A stretch of 64,000 nucleotides of DNA, from positions 1 through 64,000 of the forward strand of contig CATKHW010000296.1 in NCBI GenBank assembly GCA_949752795.1, read 5' to 3'. The notes below the pieces were generated by a model, which ran no database searches, was not told the DNA's origin, and saw only the letters and a list, made by a program, of their open reading frames with translations. A program made the position numbers and the translations under genes. Below are positions 12,501-27,500 of this stretch, piece after piece; the first letter of the stretch is position 1, and each line of letters starts with the position of its first letter. Source of the DNA: Hyperoodon ampullatus. Its lineage: Eukaryota; Chordata; Mammalia; Artiodactyla; Ziphiidae.

Positions 12501-15500
12501 TTGGCATCACATATCTACATGACGCTAGTCATCAGACAGCTCCATGGCCTTAGCATCCCAATGTTCCATGCCCTTTTCATCACAATGCTCCAACACCCCT
12601 GTAATCACAATGCTCCATGCTCCTTTACATCTCAATGCTCCATGAACCCTGTCATCACAATGCACCATGCCCATCACCATAATATTTCATGCTATTGTCA
12701 TCACAATGAAATCAAAATGCTCAATGACCTGTGTCATCACAACGCACCAAACCCTTCTGATCACAATGTTCCATAACACTTGTCATCACAATGCCCCATG
12801 ACGCTGGTCATCACAATTATCCATTGTCTTCTCATCACAATGCTCCATGATCTTTGTCATCACAATGCTCAATACACTTATCATCACAATGCTCCCTGAC
12901 ATTTGTCATCAGTATGCTCCTTGAAGCCTGTCATGACAAGGCTCCATGCATTTTTCATCACAATGATCCATTCCCTTTTCATCACAATGCTCCAAGACCC
13001 TGTAATCACAATGCTCCATGTCCTTGTCATCACAAAGCTCCATGACGCATGTCATCAGAATGCTCCATTGCCTTCTCATCACAAGGCTCCATGCCCTTGT
13101 AATCACATTGCTTCAAAACCCCTGTAACCTCAATGCTCCATGCACCTTTTCATCAGAATGCTCCATGGCCTTGTCATCACAATGCTCCATGACCCTTGTC
13201 ATCGCAATGTTCCAAGCCCTTGTCATCACAATCCTCCATGACACTTGGTATCACAATGCTCCATGCCATTGTCATCACAATGGGCAATGAAATATGTCAT
13301 CACAATGCTCCCTGACACCTGTCTTCACAATACCCCATGCCCTTGTCATCAAAATGCGCCATGCCCACTGTCATCACAATAATCCATGAAACATGTCAGA
13401 CCAATGTTCCATGCCCTTGTCATCACAATGCTCCATGACCCCTGTCATCACAATGCTCCGTGACTCCAGTCATCACAATGATTCATGACCTTTGTCCTCA
13501 CGATGGTCCATGCCCTCGTCACACAAGGCTCTGTGACCTTTGTCACCACAATGTTCCATGACCAGTGTCATCACAATAATCCATGAATCTTGTCAGACCA
13601 ATGTTCCATGCCACTGTCATCACATTGCTTCATGCCCTTGTCATCACAATGCTCCATGACCCCTGTCATCACAATGCTCCATGACTCCAGTCATCACAAT
13701 GATTCATGACCTTTGTCCTCACAATGGTCCATGCCCTCGTCACACAAGGCTCTGTGATCTTTGTCACCACAATGCTCCATGAAATTTTCATCACAATGCT
13801 CTCTGTCCCTTGTCATCACAATGCTCCATGCCTTTGTCAGCACAATGCTCCATGACACTTGTCATCACAATGTTCCAAGCCCTTGTCATCAAAATTCTCC
13901 ATTACCTTTGTCATCACAATCCTCCATGACACTTGGTATCACAATGCTCCATGCCATTGTCATCACAAGGGACAATGACATATGTCATCACAATGCTCCC
14001 TGACACCTGTGTTCTCAACACTCCATGATCTTGTCATCACAATGTTCCATGCCCTTGTCATCACAATGTGCCATGCACACTCTCATGAAAATAATCCATA
14101 AATCTTTTCAGAGTAATGCTCCATGACCCCTGTCATCACAATGCTCCGTGACTCCAGTCATCACAATGCTTCATGACCTTTGTTATCACAATAGTCCATG
14201 ACCTCGTCACACAAAGCTCTGTGACCTTTGTCACCACAATGCTCCATGAAATTTTTATCACAATGCTCTGTGACCCTTGTCATCACAAAGTTCCATGGCT
14301 TTGTCAGCACAATGCTCCATGACCCTTGTCATCACAGTGCTCGATGCACGTGTCAGCACAATGCTCCATAACCCATATCATCACAATGCACCATGCACTT
14401 GTCATCACAATGTTCCACATCCTTGTCATGAAAATGCTCCATAAACTTGTCATCACAATGCTCCATGCACTTTTCCTCAAAATTCTTTCTCACCTCTGAT
14501 ATCACAATGTTCCATCACTAGTCATCACAATACTCCCTCACCCCTGTCATCACAATATCCCATGACCCCTGTAATCACAATTCTCCATGCCCTTGTCATC
14601 ACAAAGCTCCATGACGCATGTCATCAGAATGCTCCATGGCCTTCACATCACAATGCTCCATGTACCTTGTCAACACAATGCACCGTGCCCATCACCATAA
14701 TATTTCATGCTATTGTCATCACAATGAAATCAAAATGCTCAATGACATCTGTCATCACAATGCACAAAACCATTCTGATCACAATGTTCCATAACACTTG
14801 TCATCACAATGCTCCATGACTCTGGTCATCACAATTATCCATGGTCTTCTCATCACAATGCTCCATGTCCCTTGTCATCACAGTGCTCCATGACACTTCT
14901 CATCACCATGTTACATGCTCTTGTCATCACAATTCTCCATGCCATTGTCATTAAAATGGACCATGACATATGTCATCACCATGCTCCCTGACAACTTTCT
15001 TCACAATACTCCATGACCTTGTCATCACAATGATCCAGGCCCTTGTCATCACAATGCTGCATGCCCTTGTCTGCACAATGCACCATGCCTACACTCGTCA
15101 CAATAATCCATGAAAGTTGTCAGACCAATTCTCCATGCCCCTATCATCACAGTGCTCCATGCCGTTGTCATCACAATGCACCATGAACCCTGTCATCACA
15201 ATGCTTCATGACCTTTGACATCACAGTGGTCCATGACCTCGTCATCAGAAGTCTCTGTCACCTTTGTCACCACAATGCTCCAAGAACTTTTCATGACAAT
15301 GCTCCATGATCACTGTCATAACAAAGTGCCATGCGCTTCTCAGCACAATGCTCCATGACCCATGTCATCACAGTGTGTCATGCGCTTGTCATCACAATGC
15401 TCCACAAGCTTGTCATCACAGAGCTCCATAAAACTTGTCATCACAATGCACCATGCACTTCTCATCAAAATGCTCTCTGACAACTGATATCACAATGTTC

Positions 15501-18500
15501 CATCACTAGTCATCACTATACTCCCTCACCCCTGTCACCACAATGTTCCATGACCCCTGTCATCACAATGCTCCATGCCCTTGTGTTCACAAAGCTCCAT
15601 GATGCATGTCATCAGAATGCTCCATGGTCTTCTCATCACAATGCTCCATTCCTTTGCCATCACAATGCTCCATTACCCCTGTCATCACAATGCTCCATGA
15701 CCACTGTCAACACAGCGCTCCATGACCCCTGACAGCACAATGATCTGGGACACATGTCATCAAAATTCTCCATGACACTTGTCATCCCAATTATCCATGA
15801 CCCCTGTAATCAGAATGTTCCGTGACGCTTGTCATCCCAGTGCTCCATGACCCTTGGCATCACAATGCTTCATGCCATTGTCATCACAATGCTCCATGAA
15901 CACTCTCATCACATTGCTCCATGCCCTTGTCATCACAAAGCTCCATGACGCTTGTCATCACACTGCTCGATGCCATTCTCATCACAATGCTGCAGGCCCT
16001 TGTCATTACAATGTTCCATGGTCCATGTATCACCGTGTTCCGTGACCTTGTCATCACAATGCTCCATGCGCACTCTCATCACAATAATCCATAAAACTTG
16101 TCACATCAATGCTCCATGCACTTGTCATCAAAAGGCTCCATTACCCGTGTCATAACAATGCTCCATGACCCCTGCCATCACAATGTTCCACGGCCCCATC
16201 ATCACAAGGCTCCATAACCCTTGTCATCACAATTCTCCAAGACCCCTGTAATCGCAATGCTCCATGCAATTGTCATCACAAAGATCCATGACCCATGTCA
16301 TCAGAATGCTCCATGACCCATGTCATCACAATACTCCATGACCTTGTCATCACAATGCTCCATGCCCTTGTCATCACAATGCTCCATGCCCACTGTCATC
16401 ACAATAATCCATGAAACTTGTCAGACCAGTGTTCCATGTCCCTGTCATCACAATGATCCATGCCCTTGTCATCACAATGCTCCATGACCCCTGTCATCAC
16501 AGTGCTCCGTGACTCCAGTCATCACAATGATTCATGACCTTTCTCATCACAATGGTCCATGCCCTCGTCACACAAGGCTCTGTGATCATTGTCACCACAA
16601 TGCTCCATGAAATTTTCATCACAATTCTCTGTGTCGCTTGTCATCACAATGCTCCATGCCTTTGTCAGCACAATGCTCCATGACACTTGTCATCAAAATG
16701 CTCCATGCGCTTCTCAGCACAATGCTCCATGACACATGTCATCACAATGTGCCATGCTCTTTTCATCACAATGCTCCACATCCTTTTCATCGCTATGCTC
16801 CATAAAACTTGTCACCACAATGCTCCATGCACTTCGAATCAAAATGCTCTCTCACCACTGATATATCTATTTTCCATCACTAGTCATCACAATACTCCCT
16901 CACCCCTGTCATCACAATGTTACAGGGCCTTGTCATCACAAGGCTCCATGACCCGAGTAATCACAATGCTCCATACCCCTTTTCATCTCAATGCTCCATG
17001 AACGCTGTCATCACAACAAACCATGCCCATCATCATAAGGCTTCATGCTATTGTCATCACAATGAAATCAAAATGCTCCATGACCTCTGTCATCACAATG
17101 CTCCCAACCCTTGTGATCACAGTGCTCCATAACACTTGTCATCACAACGCCCCATGAGGCTCGTCATCACAATTATCCATGCACTTCACATCACAGTGTT
17201 CCATGACCTTTGTCATCACAATGCTCAATACACTTGTCATCACAATGCTACCTGACACTTGTCGTCAGTATGCTCCTTGAACCCTGTCATGACAAGGTTC
17301 CATGCCTTTTTCATGACAATGATCCATGCCCTTTTCATCACAATGATCCAAGACCCCTGTAATCACAATGCTCCATGTCCTGGTCATCACAAACCTCCAT
17401 GAGGTATGTCATCAGAATGCTCCTTAGACATCTCTCACAATGCTCCATGCCCTTTTCATCACAATGCTCCAAGACCCCTGTAATCACAATGCTCCATGCC
17501 CTTGTCATCACGAAGCTCAATGACTTATGTCATCAGAATGCTCCATGGCCTTCTCATCACAATGCTCCATGCCCATGTAATCACAGTGCTGCAGGACCCC
17601 TGTATTCAAAAAGCTCCATGACCCTTTTCATCTCAATTCTCCATGAACTCTGCCATTCCAATGCACCATGCCCAACATCATAATGCTTAATGCTATTGTC
17701 ATCACAATGAAATCAAAATGCTACATGACCTCTGTCATCACAATGCTCCAAAACCTTGTGATCACAATGTTCCATAACACTTGTCATCACAATTCCCCAT
17801 GATGCTCCTCATGACAATTATCCATGGTCTTCTCATCACAATGTTCCGTGACCTTTGTCATCACAATGCTCAATACACTTGTCATCTCAATGCTCCCTGC
17901 CACTTGTCATCAGTATGCTTCTTGAACCCTGTCATGACAAGGCTCCATGCATTTTTCACCAAAACGATCCATGCGCTTTTCATCACAATGCTCCAAGACC
18001 TCAGTAATCACAGTGCTCCAAGCCACTGTCATCACAATGCTCCATGACCCATGTCTTCAGAATGCTCCATGGCCATCTCAACACCATGCTCCATGCACTT
18101 GTCATCACACTGCCCCCTGACACTTGTCTTCAGAATGCTCCATGAACACTGTCATTAAAAGGCTCCATGCCTTTTTCATCACAATGCTCCATGCCCTTTT
18201 CATCACAATGCTCCATGACATATGTCATCACAATGCGTCATGCGCTTGTCATCACAATGCTTCATAAAACTTGTCATCACAATGCTCGATACACTTCTCA
18301 TCAAAATGCTCTCTCACCAATGATATCACAATGTTCCATCACTAGTCATTAAAATACTCCCTCACCCCTGTCATCACAATGATCCCTGACTCCTGGCATC
18401 ACAATGCTGTATGCCCTTATCATCACAATGTTCCATTACCCCTAACATCACAATGTTCCATAACCCCTGTCATCAAAATGCTCCATGACCCTTTTCATCA

Positions 18501-21500
18501 CAATGCTCCATGACCCCTGACATCACAATGTTCCATAACCCCTGTCAACAAAATGTTCGATGACCCTTTTCATCAAATTGCTCCATGACCCTGTCACCAC
18601 AATGCACCCTGCCCTTCTCATCACAATGCACTATGCCCTTGTCATCAAAATGCTCCATGACCTTTGTCATCACAAAGCTCCATGACCGTTGGCATCACAA
18701 TGCTCCATGCCATTGTGATCACAATGCTTCATGAAGCCTCTCATCACATTGCTCCATGTCCTGGTCATCACAAAGCTCCAAGATGCTTGTCATCAAAATG
18801 CTCCATGCCCTTCTCAACACAATGCTCCATGACCCCAGTAATTAAAATGCTCCGTGACACTTGTCACCACAGTGCTCCATGACCCTTGTCATCACAGTGC
18901 TCCATGCCTTTGTTAGCAAAATGCTACATGACCTTGTCATCACAATGCTCCATGTGCTTGTCATCAAAATACTCCATTACCTTTGTCATCACAATCCTCC
19001 ATGAACCTTGGGATCACATTGCTTCATGCCCTTGTCATCACAATGGTCCATTCTACTTGAAATCAAAATGATCTATGACTTCTGTCATCACAATGCTCCA
19101 AGCCCTTGTGATCACAATGTTCCATAAAACTTGTCATCACAACGCTCCATTATACCTGTCATCACAATACTCCATGCCCTTGTCATCACAATTCTCCCTG
19201 ACTTTTGTCATCACAATGCTCAATACACTTGTCATCACAATGCTCCCTGACACTTGTCATCAGAATGCTCCTTGAACCCTGTCATGAAAAGGCTCCATGC
19301 CTTTTTCATCACAATGCTCCATGCCATTGTCATCAGAAAGCTCCATGACGCTTGTCATCACAATGGTCGATGCCCTTCTCATCACAATGCTCCAGGCCCT
19401 TGTCATTACAATCCTCCATGACCCATGTATCACAGTGTTCCTTGCCCTTGTCATCACAATGCTCCATGCCCACTCTCATCGCAATAATCCATGGAAATTT
19501 TCAGACCAATTCTCCATGCCCTTGTCATCACAATGCTCCATTAGACTTGTCATAACAATGCTCCATGGACCCTGCCATCACAATATTGCACGGCCTTGTC
19601 ATCAAAAGGCTCCATGACCCTTGTCATCACAATGCTCCCAGACCCCTGTAATCACAATGCTCCATGCCCTTGTCATCACAAAGCTCCATGACCCATGTCA
19701 TCAGAATGCTCCACGGCCTTCTCATCACAATGCTCCATGCCCTTGTCATCACAATGCTCCAAAAACACTGTATTCACAATGCTCCATACCCTTGTCACCA
19801 CAAAGCTCCATGACGCATGTCAGAAGAATGCTCCTTGGCCTTCTCATCACAATGCTCCATACCCTTGTCATCACAATGTTCCAAGACCCCTGTAATCACA
19901 ATGCTCCAGGCCCCTTTTCATCAGTATGCTCCATGAGACTTGTCCTCACAAGGCTCCATGGTTTTCTCATCACAGTGCTGCAGGACCTTGTCATCACAAT
20001 GTCTCAGGAACTTCTCATCAAAATTCTCAATGACCCTTGTCATCATAATGTTCCAAGCCCTAATCATTATAATGCCCCATTATCTTTCTCATCACAATCC
20101 TCCATGACACTTGGCATCACCATGCCCCATGCCATTGTCATCGCAATGGACCATGACATATATCATCACATGCTCTCCGATACCTGTCTTCACAATACTC
20201 CGTGACCTTGTCATCACAATGCTCCATGCCCTTGTCATCACAATCCGCCATGCCCACTGTCATCACAATAATCCATGAAACTTGTCAGACCAATGCTCCA
20301 TGCCCCTGTCATCACAATGCTCCATGCCCTTGTCCTCACAATGCTCCGTGACTCCAGTCATCACAATGCTTCATGACCTTAGTCATCACAATAGTCCATG
20401 CCCGCATCATCACAATGCTCCATGACCCTTGTCATCTCAATGCTCCTTGCCTTTGTCAGCACAATACTCCAGGAACCATGTCATCACAATGTGCCACAAG
20501 TTTTTCATCACAATAGTCCACAACATTGTTATCACTATGCTCCATAAACATTGTCATCACAATGCTCCATGCACTTCTCATCAAAATGCTCTCTCACCAC
20601 TTATATCACAATGTTCCATCACTAGTCATCACAATACTCGCTCACCCCTATCATCACAATGTTCCAGGACCCCGTCATCACAATGCTACATGCACTTATC
20701 ATCACAATGAGCCATGACACATGATATCACAAAGTGCCAAAACACTGGTCATCAAAATGTTCCATGACACTTTTCATCAAACTGCTCCATGACCCTGTCA
20801 TCACTATGCTCCCTGCCCTTCTCACCACAATGCACAATGCCCTTGTCATCAAAATGCTCCATGACATTTGTCATCTGAAAGCCCGATGAGCCTTGGCATC
20901 ACAATGCTCCATGTCATTGTCAACACAATGCTCCATGAACACTCTCATCACATTGATCCATTCCCTTGTCATTACAATCCTCCATGACCATTGTATCACA
21001 GTGTTCCATGACCTTGTCATCACAATTCTTCATGCCCACTCTCATCACAATAATCCATGAAACTTTTCAGGCCAATGCCCATTGCCCTTCTCAACACAAA
21101 GTTCCATTACCCCTGTCATAGCAATGCTCCATGACCCCTGCCATCACAATGCTCTACAGCAGTGTCATCACAATGCTCCATGACACTTGTCATCACAATG
21201 CTCCAAGACCCTGTAGTCACAATGCACCAAGCCCTTGTCATCACAAAGCACAATGACACATGTCATCAGAATGCTCCATGACCTTCTCATCACATTGCTC
21301 CATGCACTTGTCATCACAATGCTCCAAGACCCCTGTAATCACAATGCTCCATGCCACTTTTCATCTCAATGCTCCATGAACCCTGTCATCACAATGCATC
21401 ATGCGCATCATCATAATTCGTCACGCCATTGTCATCACAATGCACCATGACATATGTCATCACAATGCTCCCTGACACTTGTCTTCACAATACTACATGA

Positions 21501-24500
21501 TCTTGTCATAACAATGTTCCATTCACTTGTCATCACAATGTGCCATGCTCACCCTCATAGCAATAATCCATGAAACTTGTCAGACCAATTCTCCATGCCA
21601 CGGTCATCACAATGCCCCATGCCTTTGTAATCACAATGCTCCATGACCCCTCACATCATAATGCTCCGTGAATCCAGTCATCACAATGTTTTATGACCTT
21701 TGTCATCACAATGGTCCATTCCCTCGTCATCACAGTGCTATGTAACACTTGTCATCACAATGCTGCATGCCTTTGTCAGCCCAAAGCTCCATGACCTTGT
21801 CATCACAATGCTCCATGCGCTTGTCAGCACAATGCTCCAAGACACATGTCATCACAATATGCCATGCACTTGTCATCACAAGGCTCCACAACATTGTCAT
21901 CACAATGCTCCATAAAACTTGTCATCACAATGCTCCATGCACTTCTCATCTAAATGCTCTCTCACCACTGATATCACAATGTTCCATCACTAGTCATCAC
22001 AATGCTCCCTCACCCCTTTCATCACAATGTTCCATGACCCATGTCATCAAAATGCTACATGACCTTATCATAACAATGCTCCATGACCACTGACATCACA
22101 ATGTTCCATAACCCCTGTCATCAAAATGTTCCCCGACACTTTTCATCAAATTGCTCCATTACCCTGTCATCACAATGCTCCCTGCCCTTCTCATCACAAT
22201 GCACAACGCTCTTGTCATCAAAATGTTCCATGACCTTTGTTATCACAAAGCTCCATGACCCTTGGCATCACAATGCTCCATGTCATTGTCATCACAATGT
22301 TCCATGAACCCTATCATCAAATTGCTCCTTGCCCTTGTCATCACAAAGCTCCATGACGCTTGTCATCACAATGCTCAATGCATTTCTCATCACATTGGTC
22401 CATGCACTTGTCATTACAATCCTCCATGACCCATGAATCACCGTGTTCTGTGACCTTGTCATCACAATGCTCCATGCCCACTCTCATCACAATAATCCAT
22501 GAAACATTTCAAACCAATGATCAATGCCCTTGTCATCACAATGCTCCATTACACCTCTCATGACAATGCTCCATGACCCCTGCCATCACAATATTCCATG
22601 GCGTTGTCATCACAAGGCTCCATGACACTTGTCATAACAATGCTCCATGACCCCTGTAATCACAAGGCTCCATGCCACTTTTCACCTCAATTCTCCATGA
22701 ACACTGTCATTACAATGCACCATGCCCATCATCATAAAGCTTCATACTATTGTCATCACAATGAAATCAAAATGCTCCATGACCTCTGTCATCACATTGC
22801 TCCAAACCCTTGTGATCACAATGTTCCATAACACCTGTCATCACAATGCCCCATGACGCTCCTCATCACAATTATCCATGTTCTTCTCATCACAATGCTC
22901 CATGACCTTTGTCATCACAATGCTGCCTGACACTTGTCATAAGTATGCTCCTTGAAACCTGTCATGACAAGGCTCCATGCCTTTTCCTCACAATGATCAA
23001 TGGACTTTTCATCACAATGCTCCTAAACCCCTGTAATCACAATGATCCATGCCCTTGTCATCAGAAGTATCCATGACGCATGTCATCAGAATGCTCCTGG
23101 CATTGTCATCACCATGCTCCATGCCCTTGTCATCCTAATGCTCCAAGACCCCTGTAATCACAATGCTCTATGCCCTCTTTCATCAGAATGTTCCATGAGA
23201 CTTGTCATCACAATGCTCCATGGTCTTCTCATCACAATGCCCCAGGACTTTATCATCACAATGCTCCATTCCCTTGTCATCACAATGCTCATTGACACCC
23301 GCCATAACAATACTCAATGAATATTGTCAGCCCAGTACTCCATGAACTTCTCATCACAATGCTCCATGACCACTTGCATCACAATTCTCCATGACCATTG
23401 TCATCACAACGCTCCATGACACCAGACAACACAATGATCCGGGACTCTTGTCATCAAAATTCTCCATGACACTTGTCATCACAATGATCCATGTCTTTGC
23501 CATCCCAAAGCTCCATGACCCCTGTAAACACAATGCTCCATGACGCTTGTCATCACAATGCTCCATGACACTTGTCATCACAATGCACCATGCGTTTCTC
23601 AGCACGATGCTCCATGACCCTTTTCATCACAATGCTTCATGCGCTAGTCAGCACAATGCTCCATAACACATGTCATAACAATGCACCATGCACTTGTCAT
23701 CAAAATGCTCAACATCTTTGTCATCAAAATGCTCCATAAACCTTGTCATCTCAATGCTCCATGCACTTATCAAAATGCTCTCTCACCACTGATATCTCAA
23801 TGTTCCACCACTAGTCATCACAATACTCCTTCAACGCTGTCATCACAATGTTCCGTTACCCCTGTCATCACAATGCTACATGCCATTATCATCACAATGC
23901 TCCATGACACCTGACATCACAAAGTTCCATAACCCCTGTAATCAAAATGCTCCATGACCCTTTTCATCAAATTGCTCCATGACCCTGTCATCACAATGCT
24001 CCCTGCCCTTCTCATCACAATGCACCAGGCCCTTGTCATCAAAATGCTACATGACATTTGTCATCACAAAGCTCCATGACCCTTGGCATCACAATGCTCC
24101 ATTCCATTATAATCACAATGCTCCATGGACACTCTCATCACATTGCTCCATGCACTTGTCATCCCAAATCTCCATGACGCTTCTCATCACAATGCTCGAT
24201 GCCCTTCTCATCACAATGCTCCATGCCATTGTCATTACAATCCTGCATGATCTATGTATCGCAGTGTTCCATGCCCTTGTCATGACACTGCTCCATGCCC
24301 ACTCTCTTCACAATAATCCATGAAATATTTCCAACCATTGCCGCATGTCCTTGTCATCACAATGCTCCATTACCCCTGTCATAACAATGCTCCATGTCCC
24401 CTGCCTTCACAAGATTCCACAGTCTTGTCATCACAAGCCTCCATGACCCTTGTCATCACAATGCTCCAAGACCCCTGTAATCACAAATCTCGATGCCCTT

Positions 24501-27500
24501 ATCATCACAAAGCTCCATGACGCATGTCATCTGAATGCTCCATGGCCTTCTCCTCACACTGCTCCATGCCCTGGTCATCACAATGCTCCAAAACCCATGG
24601 AATCACAATGCTCCATGCCCCTTTTCATCTCAATGCTCCATCAGCCCTGTCATCACAATGCACCGTGCCCATCACCATAATATTTCATGCTTTTGTCATC
24701 ACAATGAAATCAAAATGCTCAATGTCGTCTGTCATTACAATGCACCAAATCCTTGTGATCACAATGTTCCATAACATTTGTCATCACAATGCCCCATGAC
24801 GCTGGTCATCACAGTTATCCATGGTCTTCTCTCACAATGCTCCAAGCCCTTGTCATCAGAATGCTCCATTACATTTGTCATCACAATCCTCCATGACACT
24901 TGGCTTCACAATGCTCCATGCCATTGTCATCACAATGCACCATGACATATGTCATCACAAAGCTCCCTGACACCTTTCTTCACCATATTCCATGACCTGG
25001 TCTTATTAATGCTCCATGCCGCTGTCATCACAGTGCGCCATGCCCACTATCATCACAATAATCAATGAAAGTTGTCAGACCAATGCTCCATGCTCCTATC
25101 ATCACAATGCTCCATGCCCTTGTCATCACAATGGTCCGTGACTCCATTCATCACAATGCTTCATGACCTTTGTCCTCACAATGGTCCATAACCTCGTCAT
25201 CACAGAGCTCTGTGAAATTTGTCACCATAATGCTCCATGAACTTTTCATCACAATGCTCTGTGACCCTTGTCATCACAATGCTCCATGCCTTTGTCAGCA
25301 GAGTGCTCCATGACCCTTGTCATCACAATGCTCCATGGGCTTGTCAGAACAATGCTCCATGACCCATGTCATCACAATGTTCCACAACTTTGTCATCACA
25401 AAACTCTATAAACCTTGTCATCACAAAATTCCATGCACTTCTCATCAAAATGCTCTTTCACCGCTGATATCAAAATGTTCCATCACTAGTCATTACAATA
25501 CTCCCTCACGCCTGTCATGACAATGTTCCACGTCCTTGTCATCACAAGGCTCCATGACCCTTGTCATCACAATGCTCCGACCCCTGTAATCACAATGCTG
25601 CATGCTCTTGTCATCACATAGCTCCATGACGCTTGTCATCAGACAGCTCCATGGACTTAGCATCACAATTCTCCATGCCCTTTTCATCACAATGCTCCAA
25701 GACACCTGGACTCACAATGCTCCATGCCACTTTTCATCTCAATGCTCCATGAACTCTGTCATCACAATGAACCATGCCCATCATCATAATGCTTCATGCT
25801 ATTGTCATAACAATGAAATCAAAATGCTCCATAAACACTGTCATCACAATGCTCCAAACCCTTGTGTTCACAATGTTCCATAACATTTGTCATCACAACT
25901 CCTCATGACGCTCGTCATCACAATTATCCATGGTCTTCTCATCACAATGCTCCATGACCATTCTCATCACAATTCTCAATACACTTGTCATCACAATGCT
26001 CCCTGACACTTGTCGTCAGTATGCTCCTTGAACCCTCTCATGACAAGGCTCCATGCTTTTCCATCACAATCATCCATGCCCTATTCATCACAATGCTCCA
26101 AGACCCATGTAATCACAATGCTCCATGCCACTTTTCATCAGAATGCTCAATGATACTTGTCATCACAAGGCTACATGGTGTTCTCCTCACAATGCTCCAG
26201 GACCTTGTCATCACAATGCTCCTTTGCATTGTCACCAAAATGTTCCATGACCCCTGCCATCATAATACTCAATGAATATTTTCAGCCCAATGCTCCATGA
26301 AATTCTGATCACAATGCTCCATGACCCCTGTCATCACAATGTTCCATGACCACAGTCATCACAACGCTCCATGACACCAGACAACACAATTATCCGGGAC
26401 CCTTGTAATCAAAATGCTCCATGACACTTGTCATCAGAATGATCCATGCCCTTGCCATCCCAATGCTTCATGACCCCTGTAATCACAATGCTCCATGATG
26501 CATGTCATCACAGTGCTCCATGACACTTGTCATCAAAATGCTCCATGCATTTGTCAGCAAAATTCTACATTACCTTGTCATCACAAAGCTCCATGACTTT
26601 GTCAGCAAAATGCTCCATGACACGTTTCATCGCAATGCTCCATGCCCCTGTCAGCATAGTGCTCCGTGACCCTTGTCATCACAATGCTCCAAGCCCTTGT
26701 CATCACAATGCTCCATTACCTTTGTCATCACAAACCTCCATTACAATTGGCATCACAATACTCCATGGCATTGTCATCACAATGGGCCACGACTTATGTC
26801 TTCACAATGCTCCTAGACACCTGTCTTCACAATACTGCATTACCTTGTCTTCACCATTCTCCATGCCCTTGTCATCACAATGCACCATTCCCACTGTCAT
26901 TGCTGTAATCCATGAAACTTGTAAGACCAATGTTCCATGCCCCTGTCTTCACAATGCTCCATGCACTTGTCTTCACAATGCTCCATGACGTGTCATCACA
27001 ATGCTCCATGACCCCTGTAATCACAATGCTCCATGCCCTTGTCATCACAAAGATCCATGATGCAGGTCATCAGAATGCTCCATGGCCTTCTCATCACAAT
27101 GCTCCATGCCCTTGTCATCACAGTGCTCCAAGACCCCTGTAATCACAGTGCTCCATGCCCCTTTTTATCTCAATGCTCCATGAACCCTGTCATCACAATG
27201 CACCATGACCATCATCATAATGGTTCATGCTATTGTCATCACAATGAAATCAATATGCTCCATGACATCTGTCATCACAATGCTAAAAACCCTTCTGATC
27301 ACAATGTTCCATAACACTTGTCATCACAATGCCCCAAGACGCTCGTCATCACAATTATGAATGGTTTAATCATCACAATGCTCCATGATCTTTGTAACCA
27401 CAATCTGCAATACACTTATCACCACAATGCTCCCTGACACTTGTCATCAGTATGCTCCATGAACCCTGTCATGAAAAGGCTCCATGCCTTTTTCATCACA